The translations under genes and the position numbers were made by a program. Shown piece after piece: positions 5,090 to 5,096 of a DNA stretch of 5,096 nt. The notes beneath the pieces are model-generated. The model was not told where the DNA came from. It saw only the letters and a list, made by a program, of their open reading frames with translations, and did not search any database. The stretch is from an uncultured Clostridia bacterium (GTDB lineage Bacteria; Bacillota; Clostridia; Oscillospirales; Acutalibacteraceae). The DNA lies in NCBI GenBank assembly GCA_947628595.1, contig CANRAN010000103.1, forward strand, positions 1-5,096, written 5' to 3'. Every line of letters begins with the position of its first letter. Position 1 is the stretch's first letter.

Positions 5090-5096
5090 TTATGTA

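Noticed and set aside
1..5096. CRISPR array, insertion-sequence ends, tRNA genes
   Set aside because: No regularly spaced repeats, no transposase or terminal inverted repeats, and no separate tRNA beyond the tRNA-like part of tmRNA were seen.

Overview
The window looks like the chromosome of a low-to-moderate GC Gram-positive bacterium of the class Clostridia. A gut Ruminococcaceae/Lachnospiraceae-type organism is a reasonable guess. The evidence is strong AGGAGG-type ribosome binding sites, the Firmicutes gene order SRP RNA-dnaX-ybaB-recR, a tmRNA whose tag ends VALAA, and a YitT-family gene. The exact genus cannot be read from the sequence.

Right to left (most genes are on the minus strand): an AT-rich intergenic stretch carries a consensus promoter (4942-4970) that drives an SRP RNA (about 4914-4733). 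dnaX (GTG start at 4698), ybaB, recR and smpB then follow on the same strand with gaps of 16, 22, 2 and 14 nt or so around the translation signals, and the tmRNA gene ssrA (1613-1260) follows smpB. This is a housekeeping cluster: clamp-loader subunit, nucleoid-associated protein, recombination mediator, and both parts of the trans-translation ribosome-rescue system. Two tandem hairpin terminators (1227-1251 and 1165-1210) close it. I see no good promoter between the SRP RNA and dnaX, so read-through from the SRP promoter is the simplest supply of dnaX mRNA.

Left of the terminators and converging on ssrA lies a broken tyrosine-recombinase (integrase) gene, about 314-1156 on the plus strand. 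It has lost its N-terminal domain and start codon, and Pro stands where the first catalytic Arg is expected. Because ssrA 3' ends are classic integration sites, it is best read as the fossil of an integrated element.

At the left edge, the start of a YitT-family membrane protein gene runs off the window on the minus strand. Its promoter is near-consensus (TTGACA/TAAAAT), with a 19-bp operator-like palindrome filling the spacer, and its leader can form a strong hairpin with a U-rich tail.

I found no unmistakably new system. The points most worth following are the yitT control region, the integrase fossil at ssrA, and the extended SRP RNA without an Alu domain.
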